Positions 45,735-59,184 are shown, counted from the first letter of the stretch. The stretch: DNA of 64,000 bases from Polytrichum commune (GCA_950295325.1 OX485807.1:18695666-18759665); one strand, 5' to 3'. The notes: generated by a model not told the origin, from the sequence alone. Numbers and translations: made by a program.

Positions 45735-46110
45735 ATTCAGTCTTGAGTACGTAAGGTAGATGGGTCTTAAATGGTTACCTTCTCCAACTAGCCCACTTCT
45801 CGTAGGATATGAAACATATGATTAGCATGAGATGGCTAGCAAATCCAAATCGAGGCCATAGCCGCTTTCCTTAAGATTTTGGAGCTTGTATGAGTATCTT
45901 ATTCATTATCAAATTGAGGATTCTCGTGCTCATCAAGTGGTCATATAGATCTCCACTATGATATTAAGTATTGAGTTCACAATAATTCTCGTATTTTGAA
46001 CACGTAGTCCAATCTTATTTAAACACTTGTCATTTTGGTATCCATTCTTGGAGCCACACCAAACCACGCACCATTCCAAAATAAGTGTTTGATTAAGAAA
46101 CGTAACTGAA
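45735..46110 (+). repeat. Inverted arm, left
   Basis: This matches the reverse complement of 48430-48765 over about 330-370 bp: tgggtctt(a/c)aatggtta, tagcaaatccaaat(c/t)g(a/g)ggcc, atcttattca(t/c)(t/c)atcaaa, tggtcatata, gtagtccaatctt, ttggagccacaccaaa. Divergence is considerable, so the arms are old. Confidence 0.75.
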
Positions 46111-48429
46111 TTAGGCACGTCTATTGTGAAGCACTTCCAATTCGTCTCAAGCATGGTATCTTCATTTTGTAGGGGAGGGCATTTTGCAAGCACGGAACAA
46201 GTTGTTCATCCAAGTGGATGGCACTTCCAACAACTCTTGCGATTTTTCTCCACACCTATGACATTTCTTCCATAACTTGTACTTTATATCCATGAATAGA
46301 ATGGTTATCTAGCCCATAACCAGTCGCTCGTTTAAGAGCAAAAGGACTACTAGAACCTATCACGGTGTTTCATCTATGGAGGCACAATATCAATCATAAT
46401 TCCTAGATTTTGCCCGTGAAATAATTAATTATGACTAATAACCAACTGAAGTAGGTGAATGCCTCGCCACTTTCATAGTTTGTCTTCCACTCTCCTCTCG
46501 TTGGTCATCTATTTCATAATATCCTCTTAATAGGGCATAACGTTTGTCATACAAGGAAACGTACACACACTTAATATAGTGTAATGCACTAAGGGGAGGG
46601 CATTGTCCTTGGACAAATTTTACTAGATCAAATTTAGAAGTGGTCGTCATGTGCGATGGTCGGAAGGTCCGAAGGTCATGAATACTTGTTCATAGCCGCC
46701 TCAAAATTCTTGTATGATTGAGGTATGTGGCATGTTTGAAAGATGTAATTAACGCTTGTGACATGTCCAAATCGGATTTTATTCTTTTGGTTTCAAATTG
46801 TGAAAAGTACTCTATTTGCGGTAGATTGGGCCCATCATGGGGATTGGCTACCACAATGGATGAATTTCTAGCAAACTCCACACTAAGTGAGGTGAAACCA
46901 ACCAGCTTGCTTGAGTGACCCAATAACTATCTCTCCTCAAAATCCTTGTATCAACATCTTCATTCGGTTTCATAAATATGTACTGAATGTGGTAAGCCTC
47001 CTTCTCGTCATCAGTTTGGGTGAAATCATGGGGCCCATTGTAGAAGCACGGTTCAAAATACATAAGTTTGGAGTTTGTCAAACCCTCACCATAGTTTCAG
47101 AGAAACAACTGCATAAATGTGGTTGGGCTTTTAATGAGATTATGTACTCTAGTTATGAACTTTTGCCAAATAAACAACTAATAATTTGTTGGTCAAAATG
47201 TGAAAGAGATGTTTTCATTTGGTGAATTTTGATCATATTCAAAATGAATAATGTTGTTAATTATAACTCATCAATTATAAAGGTAAACCAACAAAATTGC
47301 AAGCCACATGCACTTGTGATTGGGGGTACCTTCTACACACAAATGCAAGCCAATGTATGGATACATATGCACGTGGTTAACTCGTTTTTGGTTGAATCTC
47401 TACATGGTGCATTGAAATGAATGACACTGTAAATTCTACAATATTGAAACATGAATCTCCAAGAGTTGCACATGCTTCGTGACTAAGAAAGCCAATTGGT
47501 CCATATTTTGCATAGAAATAAGAAGAATTCAACCAAAATATGATAGCCAAGCCACTTGAGGAAAGGTTGCAAAGACAAACAAAACAAAAAAATCAATCCA
47601 AGAATTGGGCCAACAATGTCAAAAGTATTGAGGTGCTTGGGACCTAATGCAATGGCATCATGTGATTGTTTAGCAAGAGATCACTTGTTGATTTTATGAG
47701 AAAGAATTGCAAAGACAAGAGATATTTGAAGGTATCAACTACGAGCAATGAGCACAAGAAATTGGAAGCTCCTACAAGAAAGACAAGAAGATGGGGCATA
47801 TTGAGAAGGCACCCACAAGATGGAAATGTGATTGCAAAATGAACAATACATCCACTGCTACGTAGTTTATATGGATGGTGCCGATTATTTTTAAAGTTGG
47901 TAATAAGCTACTCATGCTTCAAAGTGGGCCATGTGTGGCCTCCTAAACCCCAGGTAGCTACCTACTTAATAACCATATCAAATGCCAAGGGAGATTGTGG
48001 AGGGGGGATCCAACTACCTCTTGGCCATGTCACACAACATGTAGGTGTCATGCATGTGGTGGCATGGTTCCCAATTATGGCCCAATTGCCCCAAGTTGCC
48101 TTTAAACTGCTTCTTGCAACTGCTACCTCCACTTTTCAAAATTGGGCACTACATTTAAAAAAAATTGGTGCATAAATGCTAGCAGGTGGTGATAATATGT
48201 AACTATGCTTGACCACGTCACACAACTCTTAGGCAAAATGCCACTTTGGATAAGGTCTCCATTCTACCCAATTACTTTAATTAACCTTCGACTGCTGGTT
48301 GCAAGTGCAACCTCTCCTCCCTGAAGCTAGTCATTAAAAAAGTAAATAATTATGGCTCCCTAATTGAAAAGAAGACACTTGAGCACTGTTGACACAATAA
48401 GGTAAACATGCCTAATTTGATTACTTATC
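46111..48429. other. Interior between the inverted arms
   Basis: 2.3 kb with only short frames. The longest on the - strand (46848-47081; YFEPCFYNGPHDFTQTDDE) and on the + strand (47897-48175) match no family I know. If the arms are transposon ends, this would be degraded internal sequence. Confidence 0.4.
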
Positions 48430-48765
48430 TTCATGGGATACCTACTGTATATTTGAGTGGTATGTGATTTGGTGTGGCTCCAAAAATAAGTATAAAAAGT
48501 TTGAGTTTGAAAAAAGATTGGACTACATGCTCGAAATATGATAACCATTCCTAGATTCAATACTTAACATATTTTAGGACACCTATATGACCATTTAATG
48601 AGCACACTTTGATGATGAATAAGATATGCAAATGAGCTCCGAAAATTATGAGGAAAGTGGCTACGGCCCCAATTTGGATTTGCTATCCTAGCAGAAAGTG
48701 GGTAGTCGGAAAAAATAACCATTGAAGACCCAAATACCTTCTGAAGCATTCCAGACCTAGAATGT
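48430..48765 (-). repeat. Inverted arm, right
   Basis: Reverse-complement partner of 45735-46110. Part of the arm (tatatttgagtggtatgtg) also occurs near 41455, 51370 (inverted) and 58575, so it belongs to a dispersed family. Confidence 0.75.
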
Positions 48766-49232
48766 TACTTTTAGGGCTAACAAGTTACAATTCCTCCTCT
48801 GTTTTTGTCAATCGTATCGTAGCTGGTGCTCTGCTGTGCTGCTGCCTTGCATCTATAGAGTGCCATGTGATTTGGAATTGCAATTTGATGTGGCATCAAA
48901 CTTTGTAGCACAGGTTTTTAGAGTGGAAGCACGGTTGTTGCTCCTCGTGTTGTTGATTCCGGATTGCGGTGGAGGGTTTTAGAATCTCTAGTTGGTGCTC
49001 TGCTGCTGCTGTTTCATATTGAGTTTGTCATGTGAATTAGAATTTCAGTTTTCTCTGGCACGAGATTTATAGGAGAGGTTTGTGAAGTGGGAGCAGGGTT
49101 GTTGCTGTCGAAATTGTAGCCAAAGATGATCCGGCGATGCTCTTGATGTGGAAATTAGGGTTTTGATCTCGCAGTGCGGGTTAGGGTTTAAGAACCGCAA
49201 GGTGCTTTTTTTTTTTGCTTGCATAGGGATCA
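48766..49232 (+). promoter_or_regulatory. Promoter/5' UTR region of DPH1
   Basis: Upstream region of the DPH1 ATG. It has a duplicated motif (gttggtgctctgctgctgctg near 48992 and gctggtgctctgctgtgctgctg near 48821). A T-run lies at 49207-49216 just before the start codon. No clear TATA box was seen. Confidence 0.4.
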
Positions 49233-50855
49233 ATGGCAGCCACGGAGGCCGCAATGAAGATCAATGGGGTTTCACAATCACTGACCAAAACCTCAGGGCC
49301 ACGGAGATTCGTGCGCCAACAAGTCCCGGACAGCATCCTGAACGATCCAGCCTTGAAGGTAGCCATGGAGGTTCTTCCATCCAACTACAACTTGGAGATT
49401 CCGAAAACGGTGTGGAGGGTAAAACAGGCTGGGGCAAAGAAAGTAGCCCTCCAGTTCCCAGAGGGTCTCCTCATGTACTCTTTGACGATTTGCGATATCC
49501 TGGAACAATTTGCAGGGGTGAAGGATTGTTTCGTTCTTGGAGACGTAACGTACGGCGCCTGCTGCTTGGATGACTACTCAGCTGCAGCACTTGGGGCTGA
49601 GTTTCTGGTGCACTATGGCCACAGTTGCCTCGTTCCGGTCGATGTCTCGCAGATCCCATGCTTGTATGTGTTTGTTGACATACAGATTGATGTGGAGCAT
49701 CTGGTGGAAACAGTCAGGCACAATTTTCCACCCGAGACGAAGCTGGCCGTGGCTGGAACCATCCAATTTGCAACTGCAATCCAGGCAGCCAAATTGCAGT
49801 TGGTTGGAGATTTCCCACATGTCTTGATTCCGCAGGCGAAGCCACTCTCCCCTGGTGAGGTGCTAGGGTGCACCTCCCCGGCCTTGCCAAAGGGGACAGT
49901 TGATGCAGTTGTTTTCGTGGCAGATGGACGGTTTCATCTTGAAGCGTTCATGATTGCAAACCCTGATGTGAAAGCATACCGCTATGACCCTTACTCAAGA
50001 GTAATGACACACGAGCAGTATGATCAGAAAGGGATGCGGGAGGCACGGAGGAAAGCCATTGAGCAAGCACAGTTCAGCAAGCGGTGGGGTGTGGTCCTTG
50101 GAACCCTTGGTAGGCAAGGCAACCCGCAGATACTGAAGCACTTGGAAGGGCGGTTGGCGTCTCGTGGAATTCAATTCCTAACCTTCCTCATCTCTGAGCT
50201 CTCGCCTACAAAGCTCGCTCTTTTCAACAACTCCATTGATGTTTGGGTGCAAATTGCGTGCCCCAGGTTGTCCATTGACTGGGGAGAGGCGTTTCCCGGA
50301 CCGTTGTTGACGCCGTATGAGGTTGAAGTAGCGCTTGGGTATGTGAAACCATGGTGGATTGCAAAGGGGTGGAAACAGGGCTTGTTGCCCCACACATTGG
50401 GCCAAAGCCATAGCCAGGATTTAGGGTTCAGTAAGCCGACGAACGAATTGTGCAAATCTGAACCTGTTAGTCTTGAAACCAGCACTCACAAGCCGGACGA
50501 GATGACGCAAGAAGCGATTGGCGAGCCTGCAGGTACAATTGAAATCAAAACTGCCACTCTTGAAATGAAAAATCTGGGAAGTGCACAAGATGACAACATT
50601 GACAACATCAGGTCTTCTCGTCCTCCTTATGTTCATCACGTGGAGCAGGAACCGAAATCGTCATCTGGCCAAATTGGAGTGGAGGGGCTAGATGAGGCAA
50701 TAGAAGAAGTTGCAATTGGGGCATATCCCATGGATTATTACGCCAGGGACGGTGGTCGTTGGAATTCAGTTTACCAAAGGGGTCCTTTGACAAGCAGGCG
50801 TACAGTGGCACCTGCAACTACAAAATCTATCCCACAAGCAGGAGAGGCAGCATAA
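49233..50855 (+). CDS. DPH1: 2-(3-amino-3-carboxypropyl)histidine synthase subunit DPH1, 540 aa
   Basis: DPH1 forms with DPH2 the [4Fe-4S] radical enzyme that takes the 3-amino-3-carboxypropyl group of S-adenosylmethionine to a histidine of elongation factor 2, the first step of diphthamide synthesis in the cytosol. The frame is uninterrupted from ATG (gatcaATGGC) to TAA and has family hallmarks throughout: [36 protein letters not shown] and [12 protein letters not shown]. The three cluster cysteines fit the family spacing: Cys110 (YGAC), Cys213 (VLGC) and Cys343 (IACPR). The catalytic part ends near residue 375. A C-terminal extension of about 165 residues is polar and low-complexity and closes with [16 protein letters not shown]. 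There is no intron. The gene looks intact and under selection, unlike its surroundings. Confidence 0.96.
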   Translation: MAATEAAMKINGVSQSLTKTSGPRRFVRQQVPDSILNDPALKVAMEVLPSNYNLEIPKTVWRVKQAGAKKVALQFPEGLLMYSLTICDILEQFAGVKDCFVLGDVTYGACCLDDYSAAALGAEFLVHYGHSCLVPVDVSQIPCLYVFVDIQIDVEHLVETVRHNFPPETKLAVAGTIQFATAIQAAKLQLVGDFPHVLIPQAKPLSPGEVLGCTSPALPKGTVDAVVFVADGRFHLEAFMIANPDVKAYRYDPYSRVMTHEQYDQKGMREARRKAIEQAQFSKRWGVVLGTLGRQGNPQILKHLEGRLASRGIQFLTFLISELSPTKLALFNNSIDVWVQIACPRLSIDWGEAFPGPLLTPYEVEVALGYVKPWWIAKGWKQGLLPHTLGQSHSQDLGFSKPTNELCKSEPVSLETSTHKPDEMTQEAIGEPAGTIEIKTATLEMKNLGSAQDDNIDNIRSSRPPYVHHVEQEPKSSSGQIGVEGLDEAIEEVAIGAYPMDYYARDGGRWNSVYQRGPLTSRRTVAPATTKSIPQAGEAA

Positions 50856-52705
50856 CCAAAGACTGCATGTGTAGAGAGATTTGCGTTTTGCGGGACAAGT
50901 CCAGCCGTTTCCGTGACGTGTGTGCCTCTCATTCCTTCACAAGTAAGGTGAGTCTTTCTTTGCACATCAATTGGTTACATATCGGATTATCCTGGCATTT
51001 CTTAACAAGTTTCATGCATGGCAGCGTAATGTCAAAAGAATGTTCACTTTGTATCCTTGCAGCTTTAGCATCTCTACTCCAATTCTGAAACATCAAAGTC
51101 CCATCGTGGGCACTTCCAACTCCAGACATTTCTGGCTGTGGCATCGGCCCAGAAGTCGTCTCATCCAGTTAGCAATTGCGAAGCATGAAGATTTTTCATT
51201 TTATGTTTCAGTATCGGAGTAGAGATGCAAAAGCTGTAAGAATGCAAACTGAAGATTTGGGGGGACTTTTACAATGTGTATTCTGAAACTGGTTGGGCAC
51301 ATCATTCTGCTGTCCATCACAGGAAGGACTTTTTAAATGATCACATAGCCATGCATCCGTCCTTGCAATATACCACTCAAATATAGGTGTCCAGTCAAGA
51401 AGAGTAAGGTATGTCAGGCCCACATACCTTACCTTACCTGTGACAGATATACATAAAAACTACTCTCCAAACCAGTTTCAAAAATAAATAAATAAAATTG
51501 TTTCTTTTTTCTTTTGTCATGGTGCAAGACTGGGAAGTGATTGTGCATTTGGGTGTGTGTACAACAGGGTTGTAACCCCAGTCATCCAACTTGAGCAGTT
51601 GTGGAAGGCAATGAATGTGGTGAGAACGAAAATTGTAATTGCGCAACACTACAATTTAGAAAGTTCCATGGGGGAGGAAATTGAGAGCCACTGAAGCAGT
51701 TTCCACATACACCATGTGAATTATGTCAAAGCACCACCAGCAAGAGGACTGTCTACAGCGACAGACAAACCCACCCTTGACCAGTTGAAGGTCTTGATGG
51801 ATAGATTTCACTGTGGAGGTTTATGTTATGGAGGAATTTGGCAAGTTTTATGGACATAGATCATATTGGTTGGTGTTTCCACTCTTTGAGTTCCATGGAA
51901 GTCAGGCATCTCTGACTATAATTTTGGACATGTGATGTGTACTTAAATCATTTTTTTGTTTTATACATAGTAAAAGGTACAGGTGGATACAACAGCAAGT
52001 TGACCCTGGGCAAGCAATGTGAAACATTTTACCAATCACTATAGAAATTCCATAAACCTTTCGGTACTTGGTCATGATGAGTTAAAAACCTGGAATAGAA
52101 TATGAGTGTTTGCAATAGAATAATGGAGAATGGCATGCACTTTCGTATTAAGCCTCAGATCCAACTACGTCGTTAGGCTGACGAGAAAATCAATGTTTTC
52201 AAGAATCATCATCCTGTAACAGTAAGATTCTACTATTATTGAAAGTAAGCGCGAAAGGATTTCAATCTTACATGCCCAAGAACAGGGTAGCAGTCCAGCG
52301 CTGCAACAAATGTAATCCAATATTAACAGTTGCATGCATAGTTTCTTGGGCCAATATTGCCCATTGCTGGCTAATTTCTCAACTGCATGAGGCTTCAGCT
52401 GCCAACTTTTGTGGTCATCTCCAGGCCACAATGTGAGTGAAGTACATCCTTCATGAGTAACAAGTAGTTTCACTGGTGACCACAGCTGGGCTGTATTATA
52501 CCTGCAAGGACTCATCGTTTCAGATTGATAGTGTATCCAAGCATCACCCCTCTTGTTTCACAATCTGGCTACACTACTCAGAGTGACCTCAACGGTACAA
52601 AAGTGACTGCATCGAGAACAATGTTGTTTCATTGTCAACTCTTTCTTTGCTAGTAGGAAGGTGAATGATTGAAGAATTAGCTTATAGTCACTTCAAAGGG
52701 AATCA
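50856..52705. other. Intergenic region between convergent genes
   Basis: Contains the 3' UTRs of DPH1 (+) and the UPF0496 gene (-), an inverted repeat at about 51046-51252, and a copy of a dispersed repeat at about 51355-51400. No other gene was seen. Confidence 0.5.
51046..51252. repeat. Short inverted repeat (hairpin) downstream of DPH1
   Basis: gcagctttagcatctctactcc (in two parts: gcagctttagc, atctctactcc) near 51059-51080 pairs with ggagtagagatgcaaaagctg near 51216-51236, with weaker pairing beyond. The loop is about 135 bp. Confidence 0.65.
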
Positions 52706-54977
52706 CTAAGAACCATGATCTCCTTCTCTGAAAATGATGTCACGATTATCCAGGATTCGTCGCAATACCACTGTCCGGGCCCTTTCTATTCTATTACGTG
52801 ATTGCGACACAGTCTCTCGAAGGTCCTCCAATTGCTCTATGAAAGCCTTCTGTTTCCTTCTAATTGCCTCTACAGCAACTTGTAGAGAATATGGATCATG
52901 CCTACGATCCTCCCCAAACTTGATGTTTCGTGTAATAGCTGCAGTTTCATTCTGCAATTTGAAACACATGATTAGTATCATGATCGACAGAACAAAAGAC
53001 CACCGAGATCAAACTAAACTACACATAGTAATTCTATTGGACACACTTACCTTGGAAAGTGGTGCTTGAAGCTACAATCAAAGTATCTTAGCCTAAATGT
53101 TTTTTAATCACTCGTTTGTTGGGAGTTCCTTATCCAACCTACACAACTTTAAGCTTACACCTTTGATAAGATCCCATCCACTAAAGCCTAGATTTGCACT
53201 ACCATGGAAACATAGTGGACACAACATGGTTAAAGACATTCAAAATCTCATCGGTTACTTATCATGACTGTTACACAGACCATGCTCATGAGATTACAGA
53301 GAAACAGTTGCTACAAACCACATTGTAAGAGTTGAACAACATCTTAATCAACCCATATATGGGTTCTTCGGATCAATCATGACTATAGAATGCATACCTA
53401 GTCAAAATATGAACCCTTCAAAAGGGTAAGATCTCAAGAGACATTACCTGCAATCGATCAACTGAAGCTTTGATATTATTTAGATCTTGGATGGCAACAA
53501 ATGTTCCCCTTGAGGCATCCTCAAAGATAGCTGCTTGTGCTCTGAGCTGCTCATACCTTCTACACAGAGGCTTCAACCAACTTCCCATACCTCCACCGGG
53601 TTTTCTACTTTCTTCTGCAAGGTCTTGTGCAACTTTAGGGGCAGCAATGGTATCTGCAATAACCCTACATAGTAACACAGCAGCACAAGTGGCTCCTAAA
53701 ATGATGTTTGAAACTTTCATCCATCCTGCCACTGCACGCATCTTCTTGTCAAGTTTCTTCTTCTTCACCTGAAGTTTATTCTGCATGTCCAAGTGACGTT
53801 GATAGACATTCAAAAATTGCTTGCTGAAGTCTTCGGAGAATGGATTAGCAGCACGTACAAAGCCCTGAAGCTCGTTCAAAACACTACTGCACTGCTCTTG
53901 AGTAGGTTCACCTTCTGCAGGCATATGATTGATGGCCACCTGCAGTGGATACAACAAATAAGTATTTTTCCCATGTAGGTTCAAGACATGCCCTATTCAC
54001 ATGTTTAAACCCTTCTGTCTTGGCTGTGCATATCTTCACATTCGACAATCAGTTAGGGTCACTCAATTTAAACCTTGTGTTTTGTCACCTTTGTACTTTG
54101 ATAGTTTAGTGCTTCCATTTAGGCATTACAAGGCGTCATGGTCTCTTGCATCCTCAATATCCTGCCAAAACTGCTAAATATATGTGAAATGTGGTATTTT
54201 CAATCTGTCGTCATACTCTTAATATACTTTGCCAATATCTCCCAAATCATCAAAAACAAGTCAACCACCAGGAGCTAATTTAGGTGTGTTTTAAGTGGTT
54301 AAAATGCCACAACCCCTCTGAATAGCAAGCAAGTCAACACAAGTTCTGCGCATGCTTAGATTGCAACCTGGAGATTCCAGAAACTCAGTTCAAGTTCAAA
54401 CTGTGCAAGATTTTGCATTAGAGTGGACGAACATCGTACAACAGCTATGTGCCCTAGGGAATTGACATTGAAAAGGATGGTAGAGAGGTGTTCAAACCAA
54501 ACATGTGTTTGGGAGTGAGATAGAGACGGTTTTGACCTGAATATGAAGCTCTAGATTATCGTGTGTCTGTTGCACGCAATTTTCGAGCACCCCACAGAAA
54601 GCCAGGGCTTCCAAACTTGTGTTCAAGTAATCTGTGACTAGAGCCATCAATTCTTTGTTGGCCCACACATCCTCTTTGTAAGCCAGTATGACATGCACAA
54701 CCTCGTTGTCAACCTCTAACAAACTTGTGGTAACGTCTTTGAGAGATTTGAATGAGACTCCCTGGCCTGGGCTCTCGACTCCAGCTGCAAGACTTGAGAG
54801 TGCTTCCCTTGTGCGTGTATGGAGTTTGTCATCAAACCTCTTTACATCTGGATCGATCTTACAAGCAGCCTCGTAATCTGCCAGGTTGACTTGTGGCAGG
54901 GGATCATCTACGGTCCTGATCCTGCTGCTGCTGCTGCTGCTATTGCTGCTTCTTTTCTTGCTGGTCGAATTGCCCAT
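52706..54977 (-). CDS. UPF0496 (DUF677, At14a-like) protein, 392 aa, three exons
   Basis: Exons are 54977-54537, 53939-53448 and 52951-52706, joined by phase-0 GT-AG introns, ending GGT TCT TAG. I chose the ATG at 54977 because it yields MGNSTSKK, an N-myristoylation-type start. The GTG-led upstream extension has no support. A serine run (SSNSSSSSS) precedes the conserved core: VNLADYEAACKIDPDVKRFD, then EVVHVILAYKEDVW and an AFCGVLENC segment. Exon 2 has FVRAANPFSEDFSKQF, a basic coiled-coil stretch (KLQVKKKKLDKKMRAVAGW) and a hydrophobic segment (VSNIILGATCAAVLLCRVIA). Exon 3 is helical. Length and order match the plant UPF0496 family, whose At14a member is linked to integrin-like cell-wall/membrane functions; the biochemical role is not established. 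It is convergent with DPH1. Confidence 0.9.
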
Positions 54978-57900
54978 CGCGAGGCACTTTGAGTGCCTCA
55001 GCGCCCTCGCCCTCACCCCTGGCTCTTCTTGATTGCAAAATATGAATGCTCTTGTTCAAATGGCCGTCCAACCATAACCCCCCTATCCGTGGCACCTGGT
55101 GCGAACTCTTTTAACATATATCAGGTGCCGTATAAAAAGAATCACTTGGTGTTTCCTTACGGAAGCAGGTTACATATCCTGACGCACATCACTGGCTGGA
55201 TGCTGGTCACTCCTGCCCGGAATCTGATGGTTTATGTAGCCAAACATCTGTCGGATCCAAACTTACAGCGATCCGTCCTTCGTTTCTCCAGATCTTGAAC
55301 CTTGACACGCACACTAAAAATCGCAAACCAGAGCCGGTTCTCATTAACCTGTATGATCAACAACACAAGAGTTGGAAAATCAGTATTTTCCGCGCTACCT
55401 CACCCAAAGCAATGAAGACTTATTGCACTCAATACGTAATCATGGACACCACAAGGAAACTGGAGGCGAGAAAGGCTAATAAATGATCGGGATTCTCAAT
55501 GAAAGATAGTTCACCAACAATCGCAAATGGAGGGGAGGAGCGAGCGCCTTGCTTGCGGATGGCATACCACTGCAGCACATCACCTGATGTTCCATTACAA
55601 GTACAAGAAGAACTTTACAGGTACGAGTAAGATCATCAACTTCCGCAATTGTAGTTCATTGTGCCTCAAATTGATGTCACTATGGAGGAAAAACCTTCGA
55701 GCAGGAACAACAAAACAAGACCAAGATTCAGACTAAAAAACAACGACGACACCTAATGCATAAAGGGAGGTGGCACAATCGCATCCAGGAAAGCGTCAAG
55801 AATGTGTTCGCAAGAGAAGAGTAACTTCAAGGAGAATGAAGCTCCACACGGCGGCGTGTGGCCGCTTATCACCCGAATGGCGGTTAACTGATATTGAATA
55901 AACTTCGGAAAGGAATTGGAATTGCTTTACAATGCCCTCCGATTGCGTATCAGGAGGATAGGAGGTCAAGTAAAGAATTTTATAAGGTTGCATACCTCAT
56001 GGCCAGAATCGCAAGGACGGAGGGAAGGGTATTGCTTTAAGCTTGAGCAAACTTGACTACAGAGGAACACGAACAATCCTCCTCTTCAGGTTTGGATGCA
56101 ACATCAAATTTGTGTCAAGCTCTGGCTTCAAGTAATCACATCTGCTTTTACTCCACCGTTTTCCTTGCTGTCCGCCTTTCGGACAAGAGAATTCGCTATT
56201 GATTGTTTCTTAGCTTTACGATTCCGCAAGATTCCCAAGGATTCTAACGTTTGTCGTGATGAGATTCACAATCATCCAGCAGGTAGAAAGCTAGCATTGA
56301 TAACAAACTGGCCGGTTATTATTACTTACTTTCTACCGGTGCCTTGCACCTTACTACTACTGGAATAGGATAACCAACTGGAATAGGGATGCAAGCCAAT
56401 AGTGAGGAGGGGCATAACCTCTACACACAGCTAGGATTCAGGAGGAAGCAAAAGCTCTAGTCCAGCTCAACAACATGCAAACTTCAGTTGTAGTGGATTG
56501 AAGAGTTATCTTACTGACTTACCATCAGGCTCCTTTACAACTGAAATTAGTCACTAAGGATTGTTGATTACTACAAGCTACTACACTACAAACGAGCCTT
56601 TAACAACTGCAAGATAAGGTCAACCACAGGTCAAGCAACAAGGACGGCTCCTGTTAAGTGCGACGCAACTGCAGTTAGAGCCTGGCTTAATCCAGATACA
56701 TACATATTCCATACACAGTTACACTAGACGACTTCAGTGTTTCTTGGTGAACCTTCCGCCGCCATAAAGATTGCACCAAACCTAATGCCATAAAGCGTCA
56801 CTAAACTAGGCCTAAACTAGAGTTGGACTAACAGAGAAAACAGAGATCCAGGGGGACCTACCTTTGCGCCTAACTCGATGCATGACACAAGGCTTGCTTG
56901 ACTTCGAGGTAAACCGGCTTCACTCGCTACCAGTCATAACTTAGTTAGCTGGTGAAGCAACGGTGACAGCTATCTGCCATCTGAAGGAACTTCGGCAATT
57001 GAACCTCCATTTCATCAGATTTCTTAACACTTCTCCCAATTACTCGAGAAAAGTTGGAAATATTAACACGCACGAGGCCATCCTTGGAGCATTTAGCTGC
57101 TCACTACCTCACACGCTCGCTTGGATACAGCTTCATATGGCCGACAATTGTTGCCAGAGCTACTCAACCACAGACAAGACAAGGCCACCGCAGTATCAAA
57201 CTTATGCCACACTGCGGTACTAGAGCTCCATCGCCGAAACCTGTAACGACTCTATCACTCCTCCCCGCTCGCTCGCTCGCTCTATGAGCGCACCGCAGCC
57301 ATTACTACCTTGTTACCACGCGATGGCATCTGAGGAGCAATTAAGTCGCAGTCTGAGAGACGCAATACTCTTTCTCCTTTCCCTGCACTGCTTCCTCTCC
57401 GATCTGAGGTTGCTCAATACTCTCTCTCTCTCTCTCTCTCTCTCATGCAACTTTAATCGACATTGAAAGCGTGTCACAACCTAACATTGTGAAGATGGAA
57501 GAAGATTAAAGATTCTTTGTAATAATGCGCGAAAGGAAAATCAATGTTTCCATGCGGCCTCCATTGCCATGCGAAGGAAGCTCCATGGCTATGGAACGAG
57601 AGCCTGCGAGCCGAGACGAGAAGGAGGCTTTTCCTGGCAGGGTATTTTTTCCCTTGTCCAGCGGTCGGTGGTAAAACGCAACGGGTAGTGCTATTGTCTA
57701 GCGGGTTTATCATTCAATGCCCCACATTCCAGTCTAGTATAATAATCAATGCGAGAACCGCCGTATACTTACTACATGCTAGGTACTAAGGGCCACTTCA
57801 CACACGAGACTGAAGGCCCGTGACCATTGCATTCTACGATCTCTCATTGGTGGAAAAGGCCGAGACCGTCCAAGTTCATTTAACGCTAGAAGGGGGAGGC

Positions 57901-59179
57901 CTAAGATTATCATGGTCCAAAGGAATTATCATGGATGAAAGTCTATATGGATTTTTACATAGCATATTATAAATAATGTTTCATGGTTTTGGAGGTGGAC
58001 TTGACACAAGTTTCGGCAAACTATGTCAATGGTACAGTCTTTGAATGAGAATCAAGGGTCCTCACAACTACATGGTCACAGCTTGGATCGTGTTTGAAGT
58101 GGCCTTAAGGGTGGGTTTACACTTAGGCCCGAGACCAAAGAAACTCCCAAATTGAACAATCCTATTGGTCGAGAGTCAAATTTTGAACCCGATGACATTA
58201 CACTAGGGCTTGGGTCCAAGGCATGAAAAATGAAGTGGCACTAAAGTAATATCACTTTCCCATCAGATTTTGTTGGTCCCCATTCAAGAAAGTATTCTTC
58301 TTAGTTTGAGAAACTATTGGTTGAACTTCAAGGTTGGGTCCAATCTTGAGTTCGAAAGTGAGGTTCAATAAAGGATGTTTTGGACCCCAGGTTTTTTGGA
58401 GCTTAATCCTAATGTAAACCCACCAAGATATTGTATGTGGGCCTTATGTAGTCACTCTTCTTAATTGGACATACCCACATTTGAGTGATGTGTGTGTGTG
58501 TGTGTTTGGCACAAATTGAAAATTCAATTGCAAAGAGAACCCAAAATACAACCAACCCGGCCGAAACAACACAACCCAAGCATTTGAGTGATATGTGACA
58601 AGGCTTGAATGGAAGAACATACATTAAATAGACATGTGTTATGATGAGGTTGGGTGGCATGCTTAAAATATTGACAACATTCTTGGTTCAATAGTTAACA
58701 TAATTGTTGGGAGGGTCTAAGGTTGAGGCATCTATAACCAATAAAATAAGAGATATGTCATATGTTTGGGAGGAGTTATACCAAGGACTTTTTTTTTCTT
58801 GCAAAGAGAAACAAAACCTAAGGAGAATGAAAAATAAAATAAAATCTTGAACATGGAAATTCCTAAAAATTTCAAAGCGGTGAAGTCAATGTAACACATA
58901 GTCTATCTATAGGTTAACCTATAACCGCTCATTTAAAAGCTAATGCTTGGCTGCAATAGTTGTCAAAAGTTTTATGAGGGTAATCAATCACAAGCCGCCA
59001 CCACATAAACCTTAATTCCGTTCACCTAAGAAATACAAATCTCATCCATTTCGGCATTACATGACCCTAGTGAGCAGTTAAATGAACTTGGTCGACTACA
59101 AATGCCTTGACCTTAGGTGATTGAACAGATAGAAAGAGAATGTTCACTATGACCTCTTATAACCTCAACATCTCCACTG
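54978..59179. other. Upstream region of the UPF0496 gene and long spacer
   Basis: The first few hundred bases should hold the UPF0496 promoter. The 55-57.5 kb part is close to 45 % GC with many short frames but no gene I can support. A (CT)n microsatellite lies at about 57418-57444 and a (TG)n run at 58488-58505. From 57.8 kb on the sequence is AT-rich. A dispersed repeat copy lies at about 58440-58720. Confidence 0.45.
58440..58720 (+). repeat. Copy of a dispersed repeat (CACTCTTCTTAATTGGAC family)
   Basis: A 21-bp stretch at 58452-58472, including cactcttcttaattggac, is identical to 41434-41454 in the loop of the foldback element. Downstream text (atttgagtg, atgctt.aaaatattgacaac, attcttggttcaatagttaac) also parallels the 48430-48765 arm. 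Confidence 0.6.
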
Positions 59180-59184
59180 GCAAA

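Noticed and set aside
47897..48175. 92-codon frame between the inverted arms
   Set aside because: There is no start context, splice partner or recognisable motif; its length is within chance expectation.
54978..55016. N-terminal extension of the UPF0496 protein beginning at a GTG
   Set aside because: The ATG at 54977 gives the typical MGNSTSKK myristoylation start; the extension is not ATG-led and is basic low-complexity.
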